From Gammaproteobacteria bacterium (GTDB taxonomy: Bacteria > Pseudomonadota > Gammaproteobacteria > Chromatiales > Chromatiaceae): a DNA stretch of 57,219 nt. Within the stretch, counting starts at the first letter, position 1; each line of letters opens with the position of its first letter. A program made the translations under genes and the position numbers. The stretch covers positions 1 to 57,219 of the forward strand of contig JALORY010000014.1 in NCBI GenBank assembly GCA_025458675.1, read 5' to 3'. Below are positions 17,937 through 27,136 of the stretch, piece after piece. The notes beneath the pieces were generated by a model. It was not told the origin of the DNA and did no database searches. It worked only from the letters and a program-made list of their open reading frames with translations.

Positions 17937-20726
17937 TCAGCTCGCCGATCCGCGCCCCGCGACGCGGCGCCGCAGCAGCCACTTCTCGGTCGCCACCACC
18001 GGCGAGATGAGCAGCCCGACCAGGGTTGCGACCACGAGGTCGTCCCACTCGAGCGCCGCGCTCCCGAACACGGCCTGCAGCGGCGGCAGGTAGATGAACG
18101 CCGCCTGCGCGGCCAGCACCGCCGCGATGCCGACGTACACCGCGGGGTTGCTGCCCAGTCCGATGGTCAGCACCGAGTCGCGCAGCGAGCGGCTGTTCAG
18201 CAGGTAGAAGATCTGGAACATGATCACGGTCGTGACCGCCATGGTCTGGGACTCGGCCAGCGCGGCGTGATCCGTGTCGCCGGCGCCGACGTACTGGCCG
18301 TACTCCCACAGGAAGACCCCCACGCCGCCCGCCGTCATCAGCAGGGCGGCGACGACCGTCCGCCAGAGGACGAACCGCGACAGCACGGGCGCCCGCGGAT
18401 CCCTCGGCGGGCGCCGCATCAGATCGGGCTCCCGCGCCTCGAAGGCGAGCGGCAGCGCCAGCGCGACGGCTGCCACGAGGTTGATCCAGAGGATCTGCAC
18501 GGGCTCGATCGGCAGGAGCAGCAGCCGGCTCTGCGGATCGAAGGGGAAGAACAGCACCGCGTAGATGAGGATCAGCGCGAGCCCGAGATTGGTCGGCAGG
18601 ACGAAGGCGAGACTCTTGATCAGGTTGTCGTAGACGCGCCGTCCCTCCTCCACCGCGGCGACGATGGTCGCGAAGTTGTCGTCGGTGAGCACGACGTCGG
18701 CGGCCTCCTTCGCCGCCGCGGTGCCGGCGACCCCCATCGCGACGCCGATGTCCGACTGCTTGAGCGCCGGGGCGTCGTTGACGCCGTCCCCGGTCATCGC
18801 GGTGACCTGTCCCTCCGCCTGCAGCGCCTGGACGAGCCGCAGCTTGTGCTCGGGCGCGACGCGGGCGAAGACCGAAGTGGAGACTGCGGCGGCACGCAGG
18901 CGCTCGGGCGCGAGCGCGTCGAGCGCCGGGCCATCGAGCGCCGGGCCGTCGCCGGCCAGCCCCAGCTCCCGGCCGATCGCCTGCGCGGTGGCCCTGTGGT
19001 CGCCGGTGATCATCTTCACCGTGATGCCGGCGGCCTGGCACGCCCGGACGGCAGCGACCGCCTCGGGCCGCGGCGGGTCGATCATGCCGACCAGGCCGAC
19101 GAAGCGCAGGCCGTTGATATCGTCGAGCTGCAGCGCCTCGCCGGCGCCCGGCCACGGCTTCTGCGCGAGCGCCAGCACGCGCATGCCGCTCGCGGCCATG
19201 CGCTCGACCACCGCGTGCACGGCGGCCGGGTCGGCCGCCGGAACCCCGCCACAGCGACGGAGCACGACCTCGGGGGCGCCCTTGACGATCACGCGGCGCG
19301 CGCCGTCCGGCGCGTCGTGCAGCGTGGCCATCAGCTGGTGCTCGGACTCGAACGGGATCGCGTCGCGCCGCGCGTGCTCCCGCCGTGCCTCGTCGACCGC
19401 AACGCCCGCCTTCGCCGCCGCGACGACGAGCGCGGCCTCGGTCGGGTCACCGGTGATCGCCCACTCCCCGTCCCGCCGGTGCAGGGTCGCGTCGCTGCAG
19501 AGCGCCGCGTCGCACAGCAGCGCCCGGACGTCCTCCGGCGCCGCACCGGGCACCCCGGCGCCGCGCACGAAGGCGCCCTCGGGCGCGTAGCCCACGCCCT
19601 GCACCGTGCAGGCGCCGCCGTCGGGCGTCCAGGCCTCGACCAGCGTCATCTCGTTGCGCGTCAGCGTGCCCGTCTTGTCCGAGCAGATGACCGTCGTGGA
19701 CCCGAGCGTCTCGACCGCAGGAAGCTTGCGGACGATGGCGCGCCGACGCGCCATCCGCTGCACGCCGATGGCCAGCGAGATCGTGACGATCGCCGGCAGG
19801 CCCTCCGGGATCGCTCCCACCGCGAGCGCGATGGCGAACACGAGCGTCTCGCGCAGCGCGTCCGCCAGGGGGAGGCCGGCGCCCGTGGCGCGGAACACGC
19901 CGATCGTGAGGATGATCGCGGAGACGGCGACGACGGCCAGCGCGATGTAACTGCCGATCGTGGCGAGGGCGCGGGTCAGCGGCGTCTCGAGGTCGGTCGT
20001 CTCCTCGAGCAGGCTGGAGATGCGGCCGAGCTCGGTGCGCACCCCCGTCGCGACGACGACGCCAGTCGCGGTGCCGTAGCTCACCAGCGTGCCGCCGTAG
20101 ACCAGCGACGCGCGGTCCCCCACCGCCGCCTCGGGCGGCACCGCGCCCACCGCCTTTTCCACCGGCACGGACTCGCCCGTCAGCGCGGCTTCCCCCACGC
20201 GCAGGTTGCGCACCGCCAGCAGCCGCAGGTCGGCAGGCACCTTGTCGCCGGCGGCCAGCAGCACGACGTCGCCAGGCACCAGGTCGGCGACGGGGACGGT
20301 GTGGCGCGCGCCGTCGCGCAACGCCGTGGCGTCGTCCGGCACCATGTCCCGCAACGCCTCGATGGCCCGGCCCGCCCGGTACTCCTGGACGAAACCGATC
20401 AGGCTGTTGAGGACGACGACGGCCAGCACCACCAGGCCGTCGGTCACCTTGCCGAGCGCCACCGCGAGCAGGGAGGACGCGAGCAGCACCCAGATGAGCG
20501 GGTTGTCGATCTGACGCCAGAGGATGACGGCGGGGCCCTCGGCGCCGGCGCGCGCCAGCACGTTCGGGCCGTGCGTGCGCAGACGCGCCCGCGCCTCCTC
20601 CGACGCGAGCCCGGCCGGGTTGCTGCCCAGCGCGTCGAGCACCGCCGTGGCCGCCAGAGCGTGCCACGCCGGTGCGGCAACACCCGCCGCGCGGCCCGCG
20701 CCGTCACGACCCCGTGCGCCCGTCAC
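17937..20726 (-). CDS. P2-type cation-transporting ATPase
   Basis: 929 residues from GTG 20724-20726, placed 34 bp after the preceding stop; frame remains open further upstream but is not ATPase-like there. The order is N-terminal cation-ATPase domain, actuator TGESVPVEK, M4 AIPEGLPAIV, phosphorylation site CSDKTGTLT, nucleotide domain, MTGDGVNDAPALK hinge and a six-helix C-terminal part. M4 matches Ca2+-ATPases, but M6 reads INLVAAVALALPLAFE, lacking the Asp of SERCA NLVTDG, so the ion may not be Ca2+. It ends the priA-argS-SPOR transcript. Confidence 0.9.
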   Translation of the reverse strand: MTGARGRDGAGRAAGVAAPAWHALAATAVLDALGSNPAGLASEEARARLRTHGPNVLARAGAEGPAVILWRQIDNPLIWVLLASSLLAVALGKVTDGLVVLAVVVLNSLIGFVQEYRAGRAIEALRDMVPDDATALRDGARHTVPVADLVPGDVVLLAAGDKVPADLRLLAVRNLRVGEAALTGESVPVEKAVGAVPPEAAVGDRASLVYGGTLVSYGTATGVVVATGVRTELGRISSLLEETTDLETPLTRALATIGSYIALAVVAVSAIILTIGVFRATGAGLPLADALRETLVFAIALAVGAIPEGLPAIVTISLAIGVQRMARRRAIVRKLPAVETLGSTTVICSDKTGTLTRNEMTLVEAWTPDGGACTVQGVGYAPEGAFVRGAGVPGAAPEDVRALLCDAALCSDATLHRRDGEWAITGDPTEAALVVAAAKAGVAVDEARREHARRDAIPFESEHQLMATLHDAPDGARRVIVKGAPEVVLRRCGGVPAADPAAVHAVVERMAASGMRVLALAQKPWPGAGEALQLDDINGLRFVGLVGMIDPPRPEAVAAVRACQAAGITVKMITGDHRATAQAIGRELGLAGDGPALDGPALDALAPERLRAAAVSTSVFARVAPEHKLRLVQALQAEGQVTAMTGDGVNDAPALKQSDIGVAMGVAGTAAAKEAADVVLTDDNFATIVAAVEEGRRVYDNLIKSLAFVLPTNLGLALILIYAVLFFPFDPQSRLLLLPIEPVQILWINLVAAVALALPLAFEAREPDLMRRPPRDPRAPVLSRFVLWRTVVAALLMTAGGVGVFLWEYGQYVGAGDTDHAALAESQTMAVTTVIMFQIFYLLNSRSLRDSVLTIGLGSNPAVYVGIAAVLAAQAAFIYLPPLQAVFGSAALEWDDLVVATLVGLLISPVVATEKWLLRRRVAGRGSAS

Positions 20727-20760
20727 GCCGACCCCGTCCCGCAACGCACCCCCGTCCCCC

Positions 20761-21045
20761 TCACACGAACAGGACCGCGACGAACCACGCCGCACCGATG
20801 CCGGCAACGACGGCAGGCCGCTCGGGAGCCCGCCACAGCGCTGCCAGCAGGAAGGCGTTGTAGGGCAGCGGCGCGAAGTGCAGCAGCGCGACGACGGCCA
20901 GCGGCGCCCGCTCGATGGCCGCAACGAGGGCGAGCAGCGTCGCCAGCAGATTCACGAAGGTCCCCACGCCGAGCATCTCGGGCCAGAGCAGTCTGCGCCA
21001 CGGCACCTGCCCGTTCCAGCGGTCCACGAAGTAGCTGCCTGGCAC
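20761..21045 (-). CDS. Small hydrophobic membrane protein
   Basis: 94 residues with three hydrophobic segments: VNLLATLLALVAAIE, LAVVALLHFAPLPYNAFLLAALW and VVAGIGAAWFVAVLFV. The N-terminus WNGQVPWRRLLWPEMLGVG is amphipathic. There is no Sec cleavage site and no recognisable catalytic residue. It lies 25 bp after the SPOR gene and 34 bp before the P-type ATPase, same strand, and could be a companion of either; the sequence alone does not say which. Confidence 0.7.
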   Translation of the reverse strand: MPGSYFVDRWNGQVPWRRLLWPEMLGVGTFVNLLATLLALVAAIERAPLAVVALLHFAPLPYNAFLLAALWRAPERPAVVAGIGAAWFVAVLFV

Positions 21046-21070
21046 CGCGGGCCCCGCGCGACCGAGGCCC

Positions 21071-21730
21071 CTACTTGAGCCGGACGACGACGCTGTCGTA
21101 GCCGTTGCCCTTGAGCTTGTCGCGCACGTCCTTGAGCTTGGCGGCGTTGTTGAAGGGCCCGATCCGCACGCGGTAGAACGCGGCCTCGTTGTTGATGCTG
21201 ACGCTCTGGATGTCCGCGGTGACGCCGAGCAGCGCGAGCTTGGCCTTCATGCGGTCCGCCTCCTCGGGCTTCTTGAAGGCCGCCACCTGCAGCAGCAGCG
21301 ATTCGCTCTGGGGGGGCGCAGGGGCGGCCGGCGCTTGCGCAGGGGCTTGCGTCTGCGCTTGCGACGGCGCTGCGGCCGGCGGCGGGTGAGGCACCGCGGC
21401 AGCCGGCGGCTGCTTGGCGCGACGGTTGACCTCCTCGTCGCTCACCACGACCTCCATCTCGGGCAGCACGGTGTAGAAGGAGAACGTCGGCCGGGGACCG
21501 CTCGGGCGCTCCTTCTCTCGCTCTTTTTCCTTCTCGGCGTCCTTCGACTCCGTCTTGGCGACCGCCGCCGACTTCGAGGGCAGGAGCTGCCTCAGCTCCT
21601 CCGGACCGTACCGGACCCACGCGTAGCCCACGGCGAAGGCCCCGAAGAGGAAGCCGAGCGCGAACAGCGCCCAGCCGGGCGTGGTGCGGCGCGATCGCGA
21701 TTCGGTGCGACGCCTGTAATCGCGCGACAT
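21071..21730 (-). CDS. SPOR domain protein (FtsN-like)
   Basis: 219 residues: short basic cytoplasmic tail, one membrane helix (about 18-42, TPGWALFALGFLFGAFAVGYAW), a long Pro/Ala/Gln- and charge-rich linker, and a C-terminal SPOR domain (about 145-219, LLLQVAAFKKPEEADRMKA and YRVRIGPFNNAAKLKDVRDKL). This is the FtsN/DedD layout: SPOR binds denuded glycan at the septum. The linker contains an EKEKEREKERP tract. It stands 7 bp after argS, a conserved arrangement in gammaproteobacteria, so it is likely the divisome FtsN homologue here. Confidence 0.88.
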   Translation of the reverse strand: MSRDYRRRTESRSRRTTPGWALFALGFLFGAFAVGYAWVRYGPEELRQLLPSKSAAVAKTESKDAEKEKEREKERPSGPRPTFSFYTVLPEMEVVVSDEEVNRRAKQPPAAAVPHPPPAAAPSQAQTQAPAQAPAAPAPPQSESLLLQVAAFKKPEEADRMKAKLALLGVTADIQSVSINNEAAFYRVRIGPFNNAAKLKDVRDKLKGNGYDSVVVRLK

Positions 21731-21737
21731 CCGCGTA

Positions 21738-23528
21738 TCACATGCTCTCGGGCGCCGAGACCCCGAGCAGGTTCAGGCCGTTGCGGATCGCCTCGCGCGT
21801 CGCGAGGACCAGCTTGACCCGCGCGTCGCGCAGCGCGTCGTCCGCGACGAGGAAGGGGTGGGCGTTGTAGTACGTATGGAAGTCGTTCGCGAGCTCCCTC
21901 AGGTAGTGCGTCAGCTGGTGGGGAGCGTGCGCGAGCGCCGCGGACTCGATCACCTCGGGGTAACGGGAGAGCGTCCTGAGCAGCCCGGTCTCGTGATCCT
22001 CGGTCAGCCGCTCGAGGTTGCGCGTCCCGGGGCTGGGCTCGACGGCGAGGCCCTTCTCGGCGGCCTGCCGCAGCACCGAGCAGATCCGCGCGTGCGCGTA
22101 CTGCACGTAGTACACCGGGTTGTCCGCCGACTGGGACTTCGCGAGATCCAGATCGAAGTCGAGGTGCTGTTCGGCGGAGCGGGTCACGTAGAAGAAACGC
22201 GCCGCGTCGCGGCCCACCTCGCGGCGCAGTTGCCGGAGCGTGACGAAGTCGCCCGAGCGCGTCGACATCTGCACCTTCTCGCCGCCCCGGTAGAGCACCG
22301 CGAACTGCACGAGCAGCACGTCGAGCTTCGCCGGATCGTCGCCCATCGCCGCGAGCGCCGCCTTCACCCGCGGCACGTAGCCGTGGTGGTCTGCCCCCCA
22401 GACGTCGACGACGCGGGCGAAGCCGCGCTCGAGCTTGTCCATGTGGTACGCGATGTCGGACGCGAAGTAGGTCGACTGGCCGTTGTCCCGGACCACGACG
22501 CGGTCCTTCTCGTCGCCGAACGCGGTGGAGCGGAACCAGAGCGCACCGTCCTGCTCGTAGGCGTGCCCCGAGTGGCGAAGGCGATCGATGGCCCGGTTCA
22601 CCGCGCCCGACTCGACCAGCGAGCGCTCGGAGTACCACTCCTCGTAGCGCACGCCGAACTCCTCGAGGTCGTTGCGGATGTCGTCGAGGATGACGTTGAG
22701 ACCGAGCTCGAAGACGTAGCGATAGCGCGGCTCGCCGAGGGCGTGCTTGGCGCGCGCGATCAGCGCGTCGATGTGGTCTTCCTTGTCGCCTGCCGGCCCC
22801 TCACCGGCGTCGCGCTCGTCCGGCGTCGGGCCGTCCTCCGGGACGCCGCGCAGCAGCGACGCCGCGTCCTGACGGTAGGCGTCGCCGTGCTCGCGGTGCA
22901 GCGTGGCGGCGATGTCCCAGACGTAGTCGCCGCGGTAGCCGTTGGAGGGGAAGCGGAGCGACTCGCCGCAGAGCTCGAGGTAGCGCAGCCACACGGACGT
23001 CGCCAGGATGTCCATCTGGCGGCCGGCGTCGTTCACGTAGTACTCGCGGTGCACGTCGTAGCCGATGGCGGCGAGCAGGTCGGCGACGGCCGCGCCGTAG
23101 GCCGCGCCGCGGCCGTGCCCGACGTGCAGCGGCCCGGTCGGGTTGGCCGACACGAACTCGACCTGGACGCGGCGCCGCGCGCCGCGATCGCTGCGGCCGA
23201 AGGCGGGGCCGAGCCGCAGGGCCTCCGCCACGACCCCGCGATAGGCCTCGGCGGAGAGGCGGAAGTTGATGAAGCCGGGGCCCGCGATCGCGGTCTCGGC
23301 CAGCAGCGGCGTCGCGGGCAGCGCGGCGACGATCCGTTCGGCGAGCTCGCGCGGCCGCAGCCCCGCCGGCTTGGCCAGCACCATCGCGGCATTGGTCGCG
23401 AAGTCCCCGTGCGCCGGGTCGCGCGCCCGTTCGATGGCGGCGGCACCGGCAGCGGCCGCCGGCAGGACGCCCTGCGCAACCAGCGCCTCCAGCGCCGCCT
23501 GCACCAGTTGCTGAACCGTCGCTCTCAT
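21738..23528 (-). CDS. argS: Arginyl-tRNA synthetase
   Basis: 596 residues, normal size. It charges tRNA-Arg. Visible are the Add-1 N-terminal domain, the HIGH-type box [25 protein letters not shown], the degenerate KMSK box ([11 protein letters not shown]) and the C-terminal DALR anticodon domain ending [20 protein letters not shown]. It sits between priA and the SPOR gene in one minus-strand transcript; the 63 bp to priA leave room for a weak extra promoter. Confidence 0.97.
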   Translation of the reverse strand: MRATVQQLVQAALEALVAQGVLPAAAAGAAAIERARDPAHGDFATNAAMVLAKPAGLRPRELAERIVAALPATPLLAETAIAGPGFINFRLSAEAYRGVVAEALRLGPAFGRSDRGARRRVQVEFVSANPTGPLHVGHGRGAAYGAAVADLLAAIGYDVHREYYVNDAGRQMDILATSVWLRYLELCGESLRFPSNGYRGDYVWDIAATLHREHGDAYRQDAASLLRGVPEDGPTPDERDAGEGPAGDKEDHIDALIARAKHALGEPRYRYVFELGLNVILDDIRNDLEEFGVRYEEWYSERSLVESGAVNRAIDRLRHSGHAYEQDGALWFRSTAFGDEKDRVVVRDNGQSTYFASDIAYHMDKLERGFARVVDVWGADHHGYVPRVKAALAAMGDDPAKLDVLLVQFAVLYRGGEKVQMSTRSGDFVTLRQLRREVGRDAARFFYVTRSAEQHLDFDLDLAKSQSADNPVYYVQYAHARICSVLRQAAEKGLAVEPSPGTRNLERLTEDHETGLLRTLSRYPEVIESAALAHAPHQLTHYLRELANDFHTYYNAHPFLVADDALRDARVKLVLATREAIRNGLNLLGVSAPESM

Positions 23529-23591
23529 CGCCAGCCGACGCGCCGTCTCGAAAAGGGGTCGCAGGATAGCAGGATTGCCGCGGAGCCGCGG

Positions 23592-25790
23592 CTAGTGGAG
23601 CTCCGCCGGGTCGACGTCGACCGACCAGCGCACCCGGCGCGCCTCGGGCAGGGCGATCGCGGCCTCCACCCAGTGCGCCAGCCCGGCCTGCAGCGCGGGC
23701 CGGTCGGCCGACTGCACGAGCAGGTGCGCCCGGTAGCGGCCGGCGCGGCGCTCCATCGGCGCCGGCACCGGTCCCCAGACCTCGAGGGAGGGGCCTGACT
23801 GACGACGCACGAGGTCCGCCAGTGCCTCGAGAAACACCGCAGGCGGCTCGGGCCGGGCGGCCTCCGCGCGCCAGAGGACCTGGTGCACGAAGGGCGGAAG
23901 GCGTGCCGCCTCGCGCTCCGCGAGCGCGGCGCGCGCGAAGGCGGCATAGCCGTCGCGCACCAGGAGCTGGAGCAGGGGGTGGTCGGGGTGGCGCGTCTGG
24001 ATGAGCACGCGGCCCGGCTTGTCGGCCCGCCCGGCGCGGCCGGCCACCTGCTCGATCAACTGCGCCATGCGCTCGCTGGCGCGGAAGTCGGTGCCGTAGA
24101 GGCCCTGGTCCGCGTCGATCACCACCACCAGCGTGACGTTCGGGAAGTGGTGCCCCTTGGCGAGCATCTGCGTGCCGACGAGCAGCGGGAAGCGCCCGCT
24201 GCGGATCCCTTCGATCGACCGCTCGAGCGCCCCCCGCCGACGCGTGGAGTCCCGGTCGATACGCACCGCGGGATGGCCGGGGAAGAGCCGAGCGACCGCC
24301 TCCTCCAGGCGCTCGGTCCCCTGGCCGAGATCGCGCAGATCCGCCGTGCCGCAGGCCGGACAGGACGGCGGCCGCGGCCGCTGGGCCCCGCAGTGGTGGC
24401 ACCAGAGCGCCGAGTCGGCGCCGTGGAACGTCATGCGGGCGTCGCAGCGTCGGCACTCCGCCACCCAGCCGCACGCGTGGCACATCACCACCGGCGCGTA
24501 GCCCCGCCGGTTGAGAAAGAGCAGCACCTGCTCGCCGCGCGCGACCGTCTCGCGCGCGAGGCGCTGACTCACCGGCCCCAGACCGCCGGCGAGGGGCGCG
24601 GCGCGGATGTCCACCAGGTCGATGCGCGGCGCCGTCGCCGTGCCCGCGCGCTGCGGAAGCCGCAACGTCCGGTAGCGGCCGAGCTGGGCGTTGCGCAGGC
24701 TCTCGAGCGAAGGCGTGGCGGACCCGAGGACCACGGGACAGCCGGCCTCGCGGGCGCGCACGACGGCGACGTCCCGGGCGGAATAGCGGAACCCTTCCTG
24801 CTGCTTGTAGGAAGGATCGTGCTCCTCGTCGACGATCACCAGGGCGAGACGGGGCAGCGCCGCGAACACCGCCGAGCGCGTGCCGATGAGCACGTCCGCG
24901 CTGCCGTCGCGGGCGGCGAGCCAGGCCCGCTCGCCGTCGCCCTCCGACAGGCCGGAGTGCAGGACCACGATCCGCGCTCCGGCGTGGCGGCGGAATCGCT
25001 CCAGCATCTGCGGCGTGAGGCCGATCTCCGGAACGAGGACGAGCACCTGGCCGCGGCGCGCCACGGCTGCCCGCACCAACGCGAGATAGACCTCGGTCTT
25101 GCCGCTGCCCGTCACACCGTCGACGAGAAACGCGGCGAACTGCCCGAGCGCCGCGGTGACCGATGCCACCGCGTCGGCCTGCGCGGCGTTCAGCGTCGGG
25201 CCGGGCTCGGCCGGCGGGGTCGGCGCGACCGGCGCCGGCACCACCACGCGCTCGACCCACCCGCGCGCGGCCAGGGCGCGCAGGGGCTGGAGCGGCGAAG
25301 CGCCCCCCGCGGCGAGGTCCGCCGTGGCGAGGCCGTCCGGGGCCGCCGCGAGCATCGCGATCAGCCGCTCCTGGCGCGGCGCACGCGGCGGCCGGGACGA
25401 GGGCAGCCGACCGGCAGCCGTGAGGCGCCAGAGCTCCCGGCCGCCCGCGAGGGGCGCTTTGCCCTGCCGCAGCCGCAACGGCAGCGCCGCGGCCACCACC
25501 TCCCCCGGCGGATGCTGGTAGTAGCGTGCGGCCCACTGCAGCAGGCTGAGGTCGGCCGCGCCGAGCAGCGGCTCGGCGTCGAGCACCGCCGCGACGCGTT
25601 TGAGGTCCATCCCCGCGCCCGCCTCGCCGTCATGGGCGTCCACCAGCACGCCACAGCGCTCGCCGCGGCCAAAGGGCACGCGCAGGCGCGTGCCGGCCGC
25701 GGGTTCCGGTCCCTCGGCGGGGGGCAGATAATCGAACAGGGTGCGGACGGGCGCCGGGACGGCGACCCGCAGAAGGCGTCGCGGGGGCAT
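23592..25790 (-). CDS. priA: Primosomal protein N' (replication restart helicase)
   Basis: 732 residues. The order is the 3'-DNA-binding domain, a DEXH helicase core with Walker A VTGSGKTEVYL and DEEHD, an embedded zinc region with four CxxC pairs (CHAC, CRRC, CHHC, CPAC) between helicase lobes, and lobe 2 with QVAGRAGRADKPG. PriA reloads the replicative helicase at stalled forks. Its start ATG (25788-25790) is only about 10 nt downstream of a TGCTAGAGT-like -10, so the leader may be very short. DnaA-box-like sites lie 50 bp upstream. Confidence 0.96.
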   Translation of the reverse strand: MPPRRLLRVAVPAPVRTLFDYLPPAEGPEPAAGTRLRVPFGRGERCGVLVDAHDGEAGAGMDLKRVAAVLDAEPLLGAADLSLLQWAARYYQHPPGEVVAAALPLRLRQGKAPLAGGRELWRLTAAGRLPSSRPPRAPRQERLIAMLAAAPDGLATADLAAGGASPLQPLRALAARGWVERVVVPAPVAPTPPAEPGPTLNAAQADAVASVTAALGQFAAFLVDGVTGSGKTEVYLALVRAAVARRGQVLVLVPEIGLTPQMLERFRRHAGARIVVLHSGLSEGDGERAWLAARDGSADVLIGTRSAVFAALPRLALVIVDEEHDPSYKQQEGFRYSARDVAVVRAREAGCPVVLGSATPSLESLRNAQLGRYRTLRLPQRAGTATAPRIDLVDIRAAPLAGGLGPVSQRLARETVARGEQVLLFLNRRGYAPVVMCHACGWVAECRRCDARMTFHGADSALWCHHCGAQRPRPPSCPACGTADLRDLGQGTERLEEAVARLFPGHPAVRIDRDSTRRRGALERSIEGIRSGRFPLLVGTQMLAKGHHFPNVTLVVVIDADQGLYGTDFRASERMAQLIEQVAGRAGRADKPGRVLIQTRHPDHPLLQLLVRDGYAAFARAALAEREAARLPPFVHQVLWRAEAARPEPPAVFLEALADLVRRQSGPSLEVWGPVPAPMERRAGRYRAHLLVQSADRPALQAGLAHWVEAAIALPEARRVRWSVDVDPAELH

Positions 25791-25841
25791 CTGGCGGACT
25801 CTAGCAGACGACGGGCCGACCGCCCGCGCGGGCGGAGTGGA

Positions 25842-25864
25842 TTTTCCACAGAATCTGTTGATAA
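25842..25864. promoter_or_regulatory. DnaA-box-like pair upstream of priA
   Basis: TTTTCCACA (25842-25850) matches the DnaA consensus TTWTNCACA exactly. Six bases later TGTTGATAA (25856-25864) is, on the other strand, TTATCAACA, one mismatch from consensus. The pair sits in the only AT-rich intergenic stretch in this GC-rich region, next to a replication-restart gene. No dnaA, dnaN, gidA or further box cluster is seen, so this is not presented as an origin. It could be a DnaA regulatory target or a titration site. Confidence 0.4.
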
Positions 25865-25935
25865 CTCTGTTGAACGCCGCTGCAAACGACGGCTAAAGGC
25901 CGTTTCCGCCTTAAAAATCGTTGCGCGGGCACAAA

Positions 25936-25962
25936 TTGAACGGTGATTTCGCGCCCTATAAG
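25936..25962 (+). promoter_or_regulatory. Candidate promoter for the ECF sigma operon
   Basis: TTGAAC (25936-25941) and TATAAG (25957-25962) with a 15-bp spacer read rightwards, within an AT-rich island. The spacer is 2 bp short of ideal, so activity is uncertain. The whole stretch 25791-26213 (423 bp) holds no gene I can support; its first half is AT-rich with the DnaA-like sites, its second half is GC-rich leader sequence. Confidence 0.35.
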
Positions 25963-26213
25963 AAACAGAGACTTAGCGAGGCTAGGGCGAATCGTGCTGA
26001 GGTGCGGCAACTTTGTCGCAACAGACTCGACATGCGCACCGAGAATGTGCATAAGCCGCTGCAGGGTGGTGCTGTCAACGCGGCGATCCACCCGACGTTG
26101 GATGTCCTGGGCGGCGCGCGGCGCCGCGAGGCTGGGCATGGCAGACGGTGGAAGCGGCATTGCCGGCGCAGAGGCCGCCGTTCGGATTCGTGCCCGGGGA
26201 CCGGAGCGCGCCG

Positions 26214-26771
26214 GTGGCGCGTGAGCGCCCCGCGCCGGCGGGCGGCCTGGACGCCTTCCTCGCGGGCGTGGAACGCCGAGCCTTGGTGATGGCCGAGATC
26301 GCGACCCGCAGCCGTGACGACGCGCTGGATCTCGTCCAGGAGGCGATGCTGTCGTTCGTCGACCGCTACGCCACGCACGCGCCGGGAGAGTGGGCGCCCC
26401 TCTTCCACCGCGTGCTGCAGAACCGGATCCGCGACTGGCACCGCCGCCGGCAGGTCCGGAATCGCTGGCTCGTGTGGCTCCACGACCGGGACGACGAGGA
26501 CGACGCGCCGGACCCCATCCAGGAAGCGCCCGACCCGGCCGGTCGGACGCCCGAGGACACCGTCGCCCTCGGCATCGCCGGCGAGGCCCTCGTGGCGGCG
26601 GTAGAGGCGCTGCCCTTGCGCCAGCAGCAGGCCTTCCTGCTCCGCACCTGGGAAGGCCTGGACGTGGCGCAGACGGCCCGGGCGATGGGCTGTTCGGAAG
26701 GCAGCGTGAAGACCCACCTGTCGCGCGCGATGCACGCACTGCGCGCCCGGCTGGAGGACCACTGGCAATGA
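26214..26771 (+). CDS. ECF-type RNA polymerase sigma factor
   Basis: 185 residues from GTG 26214 (GGAG 8 nt upstream); GTG 26148 would add 22 residues of poor conservation. Region 2 is AFLAGVERRALVMAE through DLVQEAMLSFVDRYATH and FHRVLQNRIRDWHRRR; region 4 is LPLRQQQAFLLRTWEGLDVAQ with the HTH CSEGSVKTHLSRAM. It recruits polymerase to a small regulon. Its stop overlaps the DUF3619 start (ATGA). This sigma-DUF3619-DUF3106 order is recurrent in beta- and gammaproteobacteria but its signal is unknown. Confidence 0.88.
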   Translation: MARERPAPAGGLDAFLAGVERRALVMAEIATRSRDDALDLVQEAMLSFVDRYATHAPGEWAPLFHRVLQNRIRDWHRRRQVRNRWLVWLHDRDDEDDAPDPIQEAPDPAGRTPEDTVALGIAGEALVAAVEALPLRQQQAFLLRTWEGLDVAQTARAMGCSEGSVKTHLSRAMHALRARLEDHWQ

Positions 26772-27136
26772 CGAACACACGCAAGGACCCACTGGAGCAG
26801 CGGATCGCCGAACTGCTCGACGACCGCGCGGCGCGCCTCGACGAGCTCACCCTCGCCCGGCTGGGCGCGGCACGCCGGCGGGCGGCCGCCCACGTCGGCT
26901 GGGCCGCTCGCATCCGCCGCCCGTTGCAGACTGCCGGCGGGCTCGCGCTCGCCGCCAGCGTCGTGCTCGGGCTCTCCGTCCTGCTCCACGCGCCGAAGGA
27001 TCCGGCGACGCAGCCGAGCCCCGACGAGATCGAGGCCCTCGCAGAGGACGACGTCGAGCTGTTCGAGAAGCTCGAGTTCTTCCGCTGGCTCGACGAGGAA
27101 GGCCACGGCGGCGAGAGCAACGGAGGCAGCGCGTGA
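26768..27136 (+). CDS. DUF3619 family membrane protein, candidate anti-sigma factor
   Basis: 122 residues from ATG 26768, coupled to the sigma gene by a 4-nt overlap. A charged cytoplasmic N-terminus (about 1-52, EQRIAELLDDRAARLDEL and LGAARRRAAA) precedes one membrane helix (about 53-73, GGLALAASVVLGLSVLL) and a short acidic periplasmic tail with DEIEALAEDDVELFEKLEFF. The topology (helical cytoplasmic segment plus one TM) and gene order match anti-sigma factors such as CnrY; assignment as such is inference, as DUF3619 has no established activity that I know. Confidence 0.82.
   Translation: MTNTRKDPLEQRIAELLDDRAARLDELTLARLGAARRRAAAHVGWAARIRRPLQTAGGLALAASVVLGLSVLLHAPKDPATQPSPDEIEALAEDDVELFEKLEFFRWLDEEGHGGESNGGSA

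Noticed and set aside
18267-21101. 944-codon plus-strand open frame opposite the P-type ATPase
   Set aside because: Antisense shadow with Arg/His/Asp-rich composition; the ATPase on the other strand has every family motif.
25791-26213. Replication origin
   Set aside because: Only two DnaA-like boxes and no dnaA, dnaN, rpmH or gidA. Presented only as boxes.
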